NCBI RefSeq assembly: GCF_016908315.1
Contig: NZ_JAFBDQ010000011.1
Coordinates: 1-64,000 of the forward strand
DNA length: 64,000 nucleotides
Direction: 5' to 3'
Origin: Halanaerobacter jeridensis
GTDB lineage: Bacteria > Bacillota > Halanaerobiia > Halobacteroidales > Halobacteroidaceae
The notes below the pieces were generated by a model. The model was not told the DNA's origin, ran no database searches, and saw only the letters and a list, made by a program, of their open reading frames with translations. Positions 9,481-17,621 of the stretch are shown here, one piece after another. The translations under genes and the position numbers were made by a program. Each line of letters opens with the position of its first letter. The first letter of the stretch is position 1.

Positions 9481-10344
9481 ATGAAAGGAATAATTTTAGC
9501 AGGTGGATCTGGAACTAGATTATATCCAATTACGCAGAGTGTGTCTAAACAGTTACTTCCAGTATATGATAAACCTATGATTTATTATCCTTTATCTGTT
9601 CTAATGCTAGCGGGAATCAAAGAAATTTTGATTATTTCCACTCCCAAATCTTTACCTTTATATAAAGATTTATTAGGAGATGGTAGTCAATTAGGAATTT
9701 CTTTTTCTTATGAAGTACAAGAAGAACCGCGCGGAGTAGCTGATGCTTTTATTGTAGGGGAAGAATTTATTGATGATAGTAAAGTAGCCCTTATGTTAGG
9801 AGATAATATTATTTATGGTCAAGGTTTATCAGGCTTATTAACAGAAGCTGCTTCATTAGATAAAGGTGCAGTTATTTTTGGTTATGAAGTTAATAATCCT
9901 ACTTCTTTTGGAGTAGTAGATTTTGATAGTGAGGGAAATGTAACTTCTTTAGATGAAAAACCAGAGAATCCTAAATCTAATTATGCTGTGCCAGGTCTTT
10001 ATTTTTATGATAATAAAGTAGTAGAGATTGCAAAAAAATTAAGCCCTTCTGCTAGAGGAGAATTAGAGATAACAGATATTAATAAAGATTATCTTAAAAG
10101 AAACAAATTAAAAGTTGAATTACTTGGAAGAGGGATGGCTTGGCTTGATACAGGAACTCATGATGGGTTATTAAATGCAGCTAATTTTGTAGAAGCAATT
10201 CAAAAACGCCAAGGATTATATATTGCTTGTATAGAAGAGATTGCTTATCGACTAGGATATATAAGTGAAGAAGAGTTATTAGAGTTAGCCAATCCCTTAT
10301 TAAAAACAGATTATGGACAATATTTAAAATGTTTAGTTAAATGA
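9481..10344 (+). CDS. rmlA: Glucose-1-phosphate thymidylyltransferase-like nucleotidyltransferase
   Basis: The protein (287 residues) joins a sugar 1-phosphate to dTTP, giving dTDP-sugar and pyrophosphate. The N-terminus has the classic signature [11 protein letters not shown] followed by [17 protein letters not shown], and [12 protein letters not shown] holds the metal-binding aspartate; [11 protein letters not shown] is the conserved C-terminal motif. Length is normal for RmlA. The start is the ATG after CTAGGGGGGAATA; an upstream in-frame start would overlap the previous stop region. No rmlB, rmlC or rmlD is next to it, so the product may feed the aminotransferase at 7285 through enzymes elsewhere. 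Confidence 0.92.
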   Translation: MKGIILAGGSGTRLYPITQSVSKQLLPVYDKPMIYYPLSVLMLAGIKEILIISTPKSLPLYKDLLGDGSQLGISFSYEVQEEPRGVADAFIVGEEFIDDSKVALMLGDNIIYGQGLSGLLTEAASLDKGAVIFGYEVNNPTSFGVVDFDSEGNVTSLDEKPENPKSNYAVPGLYFYDNKVVEIAKKLSPSARGELEITDINKDYLKRNKLKVELLGRGMAWLDTGTHDGLLNAANFVEAIQKRQGLYIACIEEIAYRLGYISEEELLELANPLLKTDYGQYLKCLVK

Positions 10345-10361
10345 TTGCTTTATAAATATAA

Positions 10362-10991
10362 TTATCAGAATTAAATTATCAATCTACTACTCGAGGAACT
10401 GATTTCTTATTGGGAACAGAATATACATTGATGAGAGAGGAATTTCAAGGTATATCTAGAAGTAATATAAGTAATGAAACTAATTCAATTTTAGTAACCG
10501 TAGGAGGTAGTGATAAACTTAATTTGACTCCTAAAATAATTAAGTCTATAAATCAATTGAATCAGGAATTACATTTAGATGTTGTAATCTGTCCTAGTTT
10601 TAAAAATATTGATAAAATAATTAAAATAGTTCAAAAAGTTGATTTAGAAATAGCTCTCTATTTTAATGTAAATAAAATGAGTGAATTGATGTTAAATAAT
10701 GATTTAGCAATTTCAGCAGGGGGAAGTACTCTATATGAATTAGCTGCTACAGGAACTCCAACTATAACATTACTTCAAGCTGAGAATCAAGTTAAAGTAG
10801 CTGAAGCAATGGAAGAAAAAGGGGCTATAATTAATTTGGGATTTGGACATATGATTAGTAAAAGTAAGTTAAAAGATAATATAGAAAAAGTAATAAATGA
10901 TTTTGCTTTAAGAAAAGAAATGTCTCAACAAGGTCAGAAAATAGTTGATGGTCAAGGTGCCGAGAGAGTTGCCAACTATATATTATATTGA
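10362..10991 (+). pseudogene. pseG-like remnant, 5' truncated
   Basis: Only the C-terminal half of a PseG-type protein is present. PseG is the UDP-sugar hydrolase of pseudaminic acid synthesis and has a GT-B-like fold. The recognisable text begins GTDFLLGTEYTLMREEF, the place where intact PseG has its LLGP-YxxLRxEF motif, and continues with ILVTVGGSD and AISAGGSTLYELAATGTPTI. About 160 N-terminal residues are missing and the frame is closed by a TAA near 10359. No ATG with a ribosome binding site precedes it; a TTG at 10410 is the only simple start. It follows rmlA by 17 bp. I read it as a decayed gene left from an older pseudaminic-acid-like pathway, though a short expressed protein cannot be excluded. 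Confidence 0.7.
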
Positions 10992-11064
10992 ATAGTAAAT
11001 AATTAGGAGGGCCAAGTTTAGGATTTAAAGTGATATCCAAAAATAAATCTAGGGGTGAGCTTTT

Positions 11065-11442
11065 ATGAATATTTCTGAACTCAGCAGTCAAGCCGTTAAT
11101 AATGTAGACAGTCAACAGTCTAATGTGAGTCAAAGTGAAAAAACGGTAGCTCAAGAACAATTGCAAAAAGAAAAAGATAAAGTGGAAAAAAGAAATGAAG
11201 AAAAAGCCGAGGAATTAAGTCAAAAAGAATTTAAGAAAGTTACTGAAAAATTGAATGAAACTGTACAGACTTTTCATGAAGATTTACAGTTCCAAATTCA
11301 TGAAGAGACTGACATTATGATGGCTAAATTAGTGAATACTAAAAAGCATGAAACTATTAAAGAAATGCCACCTAAAGATATGTTAGATATGTTAGGTCAG
11401 ATTAAAAAAATGGTGGGTTTAATTATTGATGAAAAAATTTAA
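11065..11442 (+). CDS. flaG: Flagellar protein FlaG
   Basis: This 125-residue protein matches the small FlaG family. It has a polar, glutamine- and serine-rich N-terminal half with a highly charged coiled-coil stretch. The C-terminal domain runs LNETVQTFHEDLQFQIHEET, then MMAKLVNT and the end IPPKD-like MPPKDMLDMLGQIKKMVGLIIDEKI. FlaG affects flagellar filament length and usually sits beside fliD and fliS. Here neither is found downstream, where a terminator follows at once. The start is behind CTAGGGGTGAGCTTTT. Its position at the end of the sugar cluster supports a flagellin-glycosylation role for that cluster, by context only. Confidence 0.85.
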   Translation: MNISELSSQAVNNVDSQQSNVSQSEKTVAQEQLQKEKDKVEKRNEEKAEELSQKEFKKVTEKLNETVQTFHEDLQFQIHEETDIMMAKLVNTKKHETIKEMPPKDMLDMLGQIKKMVGLIIDEKI

Positions 11443-11458
11443 GATATAATTTATCTTT

Positions 11459-11485
11459 TTCGGGACTTGTTCCCGAACTTTTTAT
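11459..11485 (+). terminator. Terminator after flaG
   Basis: The inverted repeat TTCGGGA/TCCCGAA (11459-11465 and 11471-11477) forms a 7-bp hairpin with a 5-nt loop followed by CTTTTTATT. It separates flaG from the next gene. Confidence 0.8.
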
Positions 11486-11514
11486 TATCAGTAGAATAAG
11501 AAGGGGGTAAGAAT

Positions 11515-12531
11515 TTGTACACTAATTCTTTAAATGTTACGAATATTAAAGAGGAAATAACAAATGATTTAGAAATACATTACGGCATAGTTGAGTATTT
11601 AGCAGGTTATGATCCGCAAGAAGCTTGGCGAGTGCGTGGTATTTCAGGTCGTGGTGGAAGTTCACAAAAATATTTCAAATATCGGCAGAAAAAAATAGAG
11701 AACTTAAAACAACAATTAGAAAGTGACCAACAATTGCAGATAAAGCTAGATGACTTTGTAGAGGAAGCTTTATCTTTGTTTCATGCGATTTTAGATGAAA
11801 AAGAAGAGACTATTAAGCAGTATACAAATAAAGATTTTTATTTTATTCTAGGTGCCGCCCGTACAGGTGGAACTTTTATGTTAAAAGAACTGAGCCGAGC
11901 CTTAGAGTGGCCTTATGAAAGTGCTTATATGTCTCTGCTGCACGAAGCCATGCCGGATTTTGATATAGAAGAGCCTTATACTATGGGCTGGAGAAAGCCG
12001 AAGCATTATTATCATATTTTGTTTCAAGTGACGCAATTTTTAGTTTATCTTAAAAGAGAATTTCCGGAGCAGAAAAAGATAGTTAAAAAAACTCGTTTTA
12101 GTAAGTGTATGCAGTTAATTGATCATATTTTTGGAGAGCAGGCCAATTATATAGTAACCTTGCGTCATCCAGGAGCTATTAATGCTTCACGTATAGAAAC
12201 AGGTGCTACAGGAGAAGTAGATGATGATTTTCAAAAAGAAGCTAATCGCACTCTTTATTTATGGCAGAATGTTTATCAAGAAATAGTTAGGGATGGTGTC
12301 CCGCAGGGCCAAATTGAACCGGTGCTATTCGGTCCGCAAATGGATCAGTTTTTATATGATTTTTTTGCGCGGCATGATGCAGAGGGAGAACCAGAGAAAT
12401 GTAAAATAACCCCGCGGGAGTATGACCAAGAATTTTGGCAGAGTGATTATGTTGTTAACTCTATGGATTGGGTTAGATTGAAGTGGCAAATACATGATTT
12501 ACAATTTCCTGTGCCAAAAGAAATTTTATAG
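11515..12531 (+). CDS. Sulfotransferase-like P-loop protein
   Basis: The 338-residue protein has two motifs typical of PAPS-dependent sulfotransferases. FILGAARTGGTFMLKEL (about residues 108-124) matches the 5'-phosphosulfate-binding loop, and YIVTLRHPGAINASRIE (about 215-231) matches the 3'-phosphate-binding region. The rest is hydrophilic, without a signal peptide or membrane segment. If active it would sulfate a carbohydrate or protein; loss of activity or another nucleotide ligand is possible because overall similarity cannot be judged here. The start is TTG behind AAGAAGGGGGTAAGAA; a lagging ATG is not available nearby. It is transcribed alone between the flaG terminator and the DUF523 gene. 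Confidence 0.55.
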   Translation: MYTNSLNVTNIKEEITNDLEIHYGIVEYLAGYDPQEAWRVRGISGRGGSSQKYFKYRQKKIENLKQQLESDQQLQIKLDDFVEEALSLFHAILDEKEETIKQYTNKDFYFILGAARTGGTFMLKELSRALEWPYESAYMSLLHEAMPDFDIEEPYTMGWRKPKHYYHILFQVTQFLVYLKREFPEQKKIVKKTRFSKCMQLIDHIFGEQANYIVTLRHPGAINASRIETGATGEVDDDFQKEANRTLYLWQNVYQEIVRDGVPQGQIEPVLFGPQMDQFLYDFFARHDAEGEPEKCKITPREYDQEFWQSDYVVNSMDWVRLKWQIHDLQFPVPKEIL

Positions 12532-12696
12532 CTAAGAATAATCGAGAATTATTTCTATTATGAGGCAGGACAAGTTAAAGAATTATAGAAATAATTTTAA
12601 ATGTATGTAATATTGTTTAATATAACGTATTGTAAAAAAGTGAATTGTAATTATTTATTGTTTTTTTAGGTAGTAGTTAGTTCAGGAGGTGCAGTA

Positions 12697-13662
12697 ATGA
12701 AACGAGAATTCGTCAAACCAAAAGTAGTAGTCAGTAAGTGTCTCACTTTTGATGCCTGCAGATATAATGGAGCTGTAATCAATGATGATTTCATAGAACA
12801 GCTTAAATCTTTCGTCGATTTTACCCCAATCTGTCCGGAAGTAGAAATCGCTTTGGGAGTCCCACGTAAGGCTTTGAGATTAGTCAAAAAAGATGATGAA
12901 ACTAGACTAGTCCAACCTGTTAATGATAGAGATGTAACTACAGAAATGAAAGAATTCACCCACGAATATTTGGATTCACTAGAAGAAGTAGATGGATTTA
13001 TTTTAAAAAATCGATCGCCTTCCTGTGGCACTAGAGATAGTAAAGTGTATGATGTCAATGGTGTGCCATCAATGAAAGGTAGTGGTATTTTTGGTGGATT
13101 AGTCAAAGAAAAATATCCTAAGAAAGCAATAACTAATGAAGGCCGATTGAAAAATTTTAAGTTACGAGAACATTTTTTGGCTAAATTATATACCTTATCT
13201 GAGTTTCGCCAACTTAAAGCTGAGCCTGCTATGGCAAAGTTAGTTAATTTCCAGGCCAAAAACAAATTATTATTTTTATCCTATAATGAAGCAGAAATGA
13301 GAAAGATGGGTCAAATTGTAGCCAATCATGAACATAAAGAATTAGAGCAAGTGGTAGAAGAATATGAAGAGCACTTAAATGATCTTTTCTCTGAGCCACC
13401 AGAGTATACGGCTAATATTAATGTTTTAACTCATGCTTTTGGTTATGTTTCAGATGATTTAATGGCAAGTGAGAAAGATTTTTTCTTTGATAAATTAGAA
13501 CAGTATCGTAATGGGACAGTACCTTTAAGCGTACCTAATAGTATTTTAAGTGCTTGGATTTTAAGATGTGATGTAGATTATTTAAAACAGCAGACATTCT
13601 TTACGCCTTATCCCCAGGGCTTAGTTGAAATTAAAGATTCAGGGAAAGGGCGAGGGTTATAA
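12697..13662 (+). CDS. DUF523 + DUF1722 protein (YbgA-like, TudS-related)
   Basis: The N-terminal domain (about residues 8-150) is DUF523, with the conserved cysteines in SKCLTFDACRYNG, TPICPEVE and NRSPSCGTRDSKVY. Members of this domain family, such as TudS, bind an iron-sulfur cluster and desulfurate 2-thiouracil. The C-terminal domain (about 190-310) is DUF1722, found in E. coli YbgA. The fused architecture and 321-residue length are normal. The ATG follows a good site (TTCAGGAGGTGCAGTA). The role of the fused protein is not established; thiouracil salvage or repair of sulfur damage is the family-based guess. Confidence 0.85.
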   Translation: MKREFVKPKVVVSKCLTFDACRYNGAVINDDFIEQLKSFVDFTPICPEVEIALGVPRKALRLVKKDDETRLVQPVNDRDVTTEMKEFTHEYLDSLEEVDGFILKNRSPSCGTRDSKVYDVNGVPSMKGSGIFGGLVKEKYPKKAITNEGRLKNFKLREHFLAKLYTLSEFRQLKAEPAMAKLVNFQAKNKLLFLSYNEAEMRKMGQIVANHEHKELEQVVEEYEEHLNDLFSEPPEYTANINVLTHAFGYVSDDLMASEKDFFFDKLEQYRNGTVPLSVPNSILSAWILRCDVDYLKQQTFFTPYPQGLVEIKDSGKGRGL

Positions 13663-13730
13663 AACAATTGATAATTGAAAATTGAGAATGGATAATAGAA
13701 TAACAACCGATAATAAAAATATAAATGTAG

Positions 13731-13750
13731 AGACTTGGCATGCCAAGTCT
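13731..13750. repeat. Perfect 20-bp palindrome (copy 1 of a dispersed family)
   Basis: AGACTTGGCATGCCAAGTCT is a perfect inverted repeat flanked by GTAG and ACTGC. Related palindromes are at 21259-21279 and 47725-47751, also intergenic. The 191-bp gap 13663-13853 otherwise contains only AT-rich filler. Confidence 0.75.
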
Positions 13751-13853
13751 ACTGCAATCATAATTTTTCTTAATCTTGGGTTGAAAAAGGTTTTATTTTT
13801 TGATTTTAACTGTAGTCTGTGTTACTGTCTTACTGTAAACTATATATTAGGGA

Positions 13854-14162
13854 GTGATATTTATCAAAGATAAACTAGAAGGACTATTAAAACAGATAGA
13901 ACTGTATGAAGACCTATTAGCTTTTTTAGAACAAGAATATGAATTATTAGAAAAGGGAGAAGATACTACAGAAGTAAAAGAAAAACAGCGTGAACTGAGA
14001 GATGAAATTGCTGATTTAGATACTGAGTATAATTTAAAACAAGGAGAAAAGTTAAGATTGATTAGCGAGAATGATGTAGAAGAACTAAATCAATTTAAAC
14101 CGTTATTGAAAGAAATATATAATTTAGAACAAAAAAATCAAAAATTAGCTGATAACTCTTGA
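13854..14162 (+). CDS. Small coiled-coil protein, possible flagellar chaperone (FlgN/FliT-like)
   Basis: This protein of about 100 residues is almost wholly alpha-helical by composition, with heptads of leucine and glutamate (LLKQIELYEDLLAFLEQEYELLEKGE). It resembles in size and character the FlgN/FliT export chaperones, but no diagnostic motif is visible. Its place between flaG and the hpf-secA-prfB group is where other Firmicutes keep fliD, fliS and fliT. The start is uncertain: GTG at 13854 is immediately preceded by AGGGA, so the real initiator may be the in-frame ATA or ATC at 13857 or 13863, which are better spaced from that site. Confidence 0.5.
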   Translation: MIFIKDKLEGLLKQIELYEDLLAFLEQEYELLEKGEDTTEVKEKQRELRDEIADLDTEYNLKQGEKLRLISENDVEELNQFKPLLKEIYNLEQKNQKLADNS

Positions 14163-14190
14163 TTTTAAAGAAAAAAATAAATATAATTAG

Positions 14191-14402
14191 TATGTATTTA
14201 CTTAGGTCTGTGGTTGAAAGTCGATGCTAGTCGCAGGCAAAGCGATCCACGTAAGGTAGCAAAGGCTACTGATCATGGTGCGGCTTAGAAGTGAGACCTA
14301 CCTAGATATACTAGAGAGAATAAGAGTAGAAGCAAAATGTTTCTGCAAAGTTCCAGTGGGCGAGTGTGGGGGCAAAAACCAGGTCAGCTAAGTAAGTACA
14401 TA
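14191..14402 (+). ncRNA. Structured noncoding RNA, possibly raiA-like
   Basis: A region of about 212 nt closes on itself. TATGTATTTACTTAG (14191-14205) pairs with CTAAGTAAGTACATA (14388-14402), giving 14 Watson-Crick pairs and one G-U in 15. Inside are AGGTCT/AGACCT (14204-14209 with 14294-14299), GTAGC-AAAG-GCTAC near 14256-14272, CTAG-ATATA-CTAG near 14302-14314 and a hairpin around 14330-14352. A GTTCCA loop-like segment recalls a tRNA T-loop. There is no reading frame, and the base composition is richer in G than the flanks. Length, closing stem and clostridial setting recall the raiA-motif RNA, but I recognise this only by overall form; it is not beside hpf, which lies 3.2 kb away. Confidence 0.55.
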
Positions 14403-14445
14403 TTTAATGATGTACATAATTAAAATAAAAAATATTTAATTTTTT

Positions 14446-14478
14446 AACCTTAGGATATCTATTGTCCTGGGTTTTTTC
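14446..14478 (+). terminator. Terminator after the structured RNA
   Basis: AACCTTAGGA and TCCTGGGTT form a stem with one bulged T and a 9-nt loop, followed by TTTTTT. Its placement 44 nt after the closing stem of the RNA supports a short independent transcript. Confidence 0.75.
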
Positions 14479-14504
14479 ATTTTAGGAATAAAAATGAATC
14501 ACTC

Positions 14505-14533
14505 TTGAATATTTATTAATTATAGTGTATAAT
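14505..14533 (+). promoter_or_regulatory. Sigma-A promoter of the amino-acid ABC transporter
   Basis: TTGAAT and TATAAT are separated by exactly 17 bp, with TG one base before the -10 box. It lies 70 bp before the start of the binding-protein gene. Confidence 0.8.
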
Positions 14534-14603
14534 TACTTAAAATGAACTTGTAATTAAAAGCTTTAATATTTTTAAATTAAATTTTTGGAGGGAGATATTC
14601 AAA

Positions 14604-15362
14604 ATGAAAAAATTAATTTTATCAGTTTTAGTATTTACATTAGTATTTGCTGTTGGTTGTGCTGGAGATCAGACGACATGGGACAAGGTGCAGGATGAAG
14701 GGAAATTAACGATTGGTATGAGTGCAGATTATAAACCATTTGAATATACAGATGAAAATGGTGAGATTGTTGGTTTTGATGCTGACATTGCTCAAGCAAT
14801 TGGAGAAAAGTTAGGCGTAGAAGTAGAATTTGTTGATACTGCATTTTCTGGTTTGATTCCAGGCTTAAAATCTAATAAATATGACTTAATTATGTCGGCG
14901 ATGACAATTACTGAAAAGCGGGAGAAAGCTGTAGATTTCACAAATCAGTATTTTAATGCGGGCCAAGTGGTAGCAGTGATGGATGATAATAACAGTATTC
15001 AAGGTGTTAAAGATTTAGAAGGAAAGAAAGTTGGAGTTCAGTTAGGAACTACAGGTGACTTAGAAGTTAGTGATATGGACAACATAGAGCAGATTAAGCG
15101 TTATGAAAAGATACCACAGGCATTTATTGATTTAAGAAATGGTCGAATTGATGCTATAGTTAATGATTTACCAGTTACAGCAGCATATATTATGAAACAT
15201 CCTGAAGTAAAGATGGTAGGAGAACCATTTACCAGCGAACATTATGGTATTGCAACTCGTCCAGGAGATGAAGAACTATTGAAGAAAGTTAATGGTGCTT
15301 TAAAAGAATTAAAAGAAGATGGTACTTATGATGAAGTATATAATAAATGGTTTAAACAATAA
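14604..15362 (+). CDS. Polar amino-acid ABC transporter, substrate-binding lipoprotein
   Basis: The 252-residue precursor starts with a lipoprotein signal (LVFTLVFAVGC) whose lipobox cysteine is near residue 19, so it would be anchored outside the membrane. The body is a type II periplasmic-binding fold of the glutamine/arginine/cystine family: GMSADYKPFEYTDENGEIVGFDADIAQAIGEKLG, MSAMTITEKREKAVDFT and GVQLGTTGD are typical. The exact ligand cannot be read from sequence. Permease and ATPase genes follow on the same strand. A hairpin between this gene and the permease would let the binding protein be made in excess. Confidence 0.92.
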   Translation: MKKLILSVLVFTLVFAVGCAGDQTTWDKVQDEGKLTIGMSADYKPFEYTDENGEIVGFDADIAQAIGEKLGVEVEFVDTAFSGLIPGLKSNKYDLIMSAMTITEKREKAVDFTNQYFNAGQVVAVMDDNNSIQGVKDLEGKKVGVQLGTTGDLEVSDMDNIEQIKRYEKIPQAFIDLRNGRIDAIVNDLPVTAAYIMKHPEVKMVGEPFTSEHYGIATRPGDEELLKKVNGALKELKEDGTYDEVYNKWFKQ

Positions 15363-15373
15363 TTGATTAATTG

Positions 15374-15402
15374 CCCAGCGGATTATTTCGCTGGGTTTAT
15401 TA
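15374..15402 (+). terminator. Intra-operon hairpin (partial terminator)
   Basis: CCCAGCG (15374-15380) pairs with CGCTGGG (15389-15395), followed by a short TTTATT. The weak U-run suggests attenuation or 3'-end protection rather than full termination. Confidence 0.6.
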
Positions 15403-15426
15403 ATGAGACAAAAGTAATATTACCTC

Positions 15427-15455
15427 TTGAATAAATAAACATTCTTCTGTATAAT
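15427..15455 (+). promoter_or_regulatory. Sigma-A promoter before the permease gene
   Basis: TTGAAT and TATAAT are 17 bp apart, with TG just before the -10 box, a near twin of the promoter at 14505. It would allow separate expression of the permease and ATPase. Confidence 0.7.
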
Positions 15456-15493
15456 TATGATAGACAATTTAGAAATCGGAAGGAGCAATAAAC

Positions 15494-16168
15494 GTGTTAA
15501 ATATAGGATTAATTATGGAAAAAATTGCAGATATTAAAGCTATTTTACCTTTTTTATTAAAAGGTGCGGTAGTAACAATTAAAGTAACTAGTTTAGCTGT
15601 CTTAATGGGTATAGCACTAGGAACTATTTTGGGCTTAGCTCGAGTTTCTAAAAGTAAGTGGTTAAAGAGTATATCTAAAGCTTATATTGAATTTTTCCGC
15701 GGGACTCCGCTTTTAATTCAATTATTTATTTTATATTTTGGACTACCTAATTTAGGAATTAAATTAAGTCCTTATTTTGCTGCTGTATTAGGATTAGGCT
15801 TAAACAGTGGGGCTTATGTAGGAGAAATTGTCCGCTCAGGTATTAATTCGATTAATAAAGGACAAATGGAAGCTGCGCGGTCATTAGGAATGTCTTATCC
15901 GCAGGCGATGAGGTATGTTGTTTTACCACAAGCAATTAAGCGAGTGATTCCACCGTTAGGAAATGAATTTATTGCTTTACTAAAGAATTCATCACTAGTT
16001 TCTGTAATTTCAGTTAAAGACTTAACTAGACAGAGTAGGTTAGTGAATAGTAGAACTTATCAAACATTTTTAATTTATATTTCTGCAGCAGTAATCTATT
16101 TTTGTATGACTTTTGTACTAACTCGTCTAGTTAATTATGTAGAAAGGAGACTGAGCGTCAGTGATTAG
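15494..16168 (+). CDS. Polar amino-acid ABC transporter permease (GlnP/HisM family)
   Basis: The 224-residue membrane protein carries the transport complex's pore. It has about five transmembrane segments, starting with [20 protein letters not shown]. The cytoplasmic EAA loop that docks the ATPase reads [23 protein letters not shown], followed by [20 protein letters not shown]. The gene starts with GTG behind GGAAGGAGCAATAAAC and its end overlaps the next gene by 8 bp, indicating coupled translation. Confidence 0.93.
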   Translation: MLNIGLIMEKIADIKAILPFLLKGAVVTIKVTSLAVLMGIALGTILGLARVSKSKWLKSISKAYIEFFRGTPLLIQLFILYFGLPNLGIKLSPYFAAVLGLGLNSGAYVGEIVRSGINSINKGQMEAARSLGMSYPQAMRYVVLPQAIKRVIPPLGNEFIALLKNSSLVSVISVKDLTRQSRLVNSRTYQTFLIYISAAVIYFCMTFVLTRLVNYVERRLSVSD

Positions 16169-16883
16169 AGTTGAAGACTTACACAAGTATTTCGGAGATT
16201 TAGAAGTACTAAAAGGAATAGATGAAACAGTTGAACAAGGAGAAGTAATTGTAGTTGTTGGACCAAGTGGTTCCGGTAAAAGTACTTTTTTACGCTGTTT
16301 AAATAGATTAGAAGAACCTACAGCAGGGAGAATCTTTATCGATGGTCAGCAGATTAATTCTCCTGAAATAGATATTAATCAATTACGGCAGGAAACGGGA
16401 ATGGTCTTTCAACACTTTAATCTTTTTCCTCATAAAACTTCTTTAGGGAATATTACCTTAGCTCCTATGAAAATAAAAGGTATCGCTGAAGAAGAAGCTA
16501 AACAGATAGCTTATGATTTATTAGATAAAGTAGGTTTAAAAGATAAAGCAGATACCTATCCAAGTCAACTATCAGGGGGCCAAAAGCAGCGAATTGCTAT
16601 TGCCCGAGCTTTAGCAATGCAGCCTAAGGTCATGCTCTTTGATGAGCCAACTTCAGCCCTTGATCCAGAAATGGTCGGAGAAGTATTAGATGTTATGGAA
16701 GATTTGGCTGATGAAGGAATGACGATGGTTGTTGTAACTCATGAAATGGGCTTTGCTCGCGAAGCAGGAGATAGAGTCCTATTTATGGATGGAGGAGTAA
16801 TAGTTGAATCAGCTCCCCCAGAAGAGTTATTTAATAATCCTCAAGAAAAGAGAACGCAGGAGTTTTTGAAAAAAGTATACTAA
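16161..16883 (+). CDS. Polar amino-acid ABC transporter ATP-binding protein (GlnQ family)
   Basis: The 240-residue ATPase powers uptake through the adjacent permease. Walker A is GPSGSGKST, the Q-loop follows in MVFQHFNLF, the ABC signature is LSGGQKQR, and Walker B is [14 protein letters not shown], with the switch histidine in VVTHEMGFA. Everything needed for activity is present. It starts GTG inside the end of the permease gene. Confidence 0.95.
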   Translation: MIRVEDLHKYFGDLEVLKGIDETVEQGEVIVVVGPSGSGKSTFLRCLNRLEEPTAGRIFIDGQQINSPEIDINQLRQETGMVFQHFNLFPHKTSLGNITLAPMKIKGIAEEEAKQIAYDLLDKVGLKDKADTYPSQLSGGQKQRIAIARALAMQPKVMLFDEPTSALDPEMVGEVLDVMEDLADEGMTMVVVTHEMGFAREAGDRVLFMDGGVIVESAPPEELFNNPQEKRTQEFLKKVY

Positions 16884-16898
16884 TTAAGCAAAAAGCAA

Positions 16899-16990
16899 TG
16901 CATATAGATTGCGCACCTAATTAGCAAATAGTAGAGAGACGAGTACTATACGGAGAGTTTTTATGTTTTTGAAAAACTCGGAGGAAGCAA
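16899..16990 (+). repeat. Dispersed structured repeat R1
   Basis: First of four copies (others at 17025, 21157, 47564). It begins TGCATATAGATTGCGCA, continues with GTAGAG and ACGGAG, and ends with a hairpin GAGTTTTT (16955-16962)/AAAAACTC (16972-16979) followed by GGAGGA. Positions 16931-16962 are repeated exactly in copy R2 at 17072-17103. It lies in the 323-bp gap between the transporter and csp. Confidence 0.8.
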
Positions 16991-17024
16991 CTGAGTCATA
17001 CTACTTAAATTAGTTTTATTGCCC

Positions 17025-17105
17025 TGCATATAGATTGTGCAGAACAACAGTATATTGCAAATGTAATGTATGTAGAGAGACGAGTACTATACGGAGAGTT
17101 TTTTG
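17025..17105 (+). repeat. Dispersed structured repeat R2 (3'-truncated)
   Basis: It starts TGCATATAGATTGTGCA and shares an exact 32-bp block with R1 but stops after the rising arm of the hairpin. The csp promoter's -35 box takes over at that point, so the truncation created or preserved the csp promoter junction. Confidence 0.75.
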
Positions 17106-17134
17106 TTGACAGAATATAGGTAGTGTGTTATAAT
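17106..17134 (+). promoter_or_regulatory. Consensus sigma-A promoter of csp
   Basis: TTGACA (17106-17111) and TATAAT (17129-17134) are perfect consensus boxes with a 17-bp spacer. The transcript would have a leader of about 66 nt before the cold-shock gene, as expected for a structured csp 5' leader. Confidence 0.92.
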
Positions 17135-17206
17135 TCCAGGTAGTGAATGCGAAAAAATATATTACTTGCATCACGTGAATAAGAAAGTACTTAGGAGGAA
17201 TTTAGA

Positions 17207-17410
17207 ATGAGATTAACAGGAAATGTAAAATGGTTTGACAACAAAAAAGGTTATGGATTTATTGAGCAGGAAGAAGGCGACGATGTGTTTGTTCATTATA
17301 GTGCAATTGAAGAAGAAGGCTTTAAGTCTTTAGAAGAAGGACAAGAAGTAGAATTTGAGATCGTTGAAGGCGAAAGAGGACCACAAGCTGAAAATGTAAC
17401 TAAAGCATAG
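17207..17410 (+). CDS. Cold-shock protein (CspA family)
   Basis: The 67-residue protein is a single cold-shock domain, a beta-barrel that binds single-stranded RNA and DNA and melts RNA structure. RNP1 is seen as KGYGFIEQ and RNP2 as VFVHYSAI; the N-terminus [12 protein letters not shown] is canonical. Length is normal. It has its own consensus promoter and terminator and AGGAGGAATTTAGA as ribosome binding site, so it is a monocistronic, probably highly expressed gene. Confidence 0.97.
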   Translation: MRLTGNVKWFDNKKGYGFIEQEEGDDVFVHYSAIEEEGFKSLEEGQEVEFEIVEGERGPQAENVTKA

Positions 17411-17424
17411 TTGACTTTGAGACC

Positions 17425-17457
17425 AAAAAGCTCTGGATTTTATCCAGAGCTTTTTTT
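17425..17457 (+). terminator. Terminator after csp
   Basis: AAAAAGCTCTGGA and TCCAGAGCTTTTT form a 13-bp stem with a 5-nt loop and a run of T. It is a textbook intrinsic terminator. Confidence 0.93.
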
Positions 17458-17621
17458 AATTTTTGTTCCAAATTTTTTTCAACTGAAGATTGATAGTTGA
17501 TGACTTAGAGTTAATTAATATTAATTTAATAAAAATGAAGGAATTTAAATAAGCGATAAAGAATTAATATCGTATGAAGTTATAAATAGATTTTTTATTT
17601 TGGGAAGGAGATGATCGGCGT

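Noticed and set aside
12666-13265. 199-codon reading frame on the minus strand
   Set aside because: It lies wholly opposite the well-supported DUF523 gene and its translation has no recognisable motif or ribosome binding site.
13682-13873. 63-codon frame on the plus strand
   Set aside because: It reads through a palindromic repeat and filler, with no ribosome binding site.
16899-17105. CRISPR-like direct repeats R1/R2
   Set aside because: Only two copies adjoin, they are unequal in length, the spacing is not CRISPR-like and no cas gene is present.
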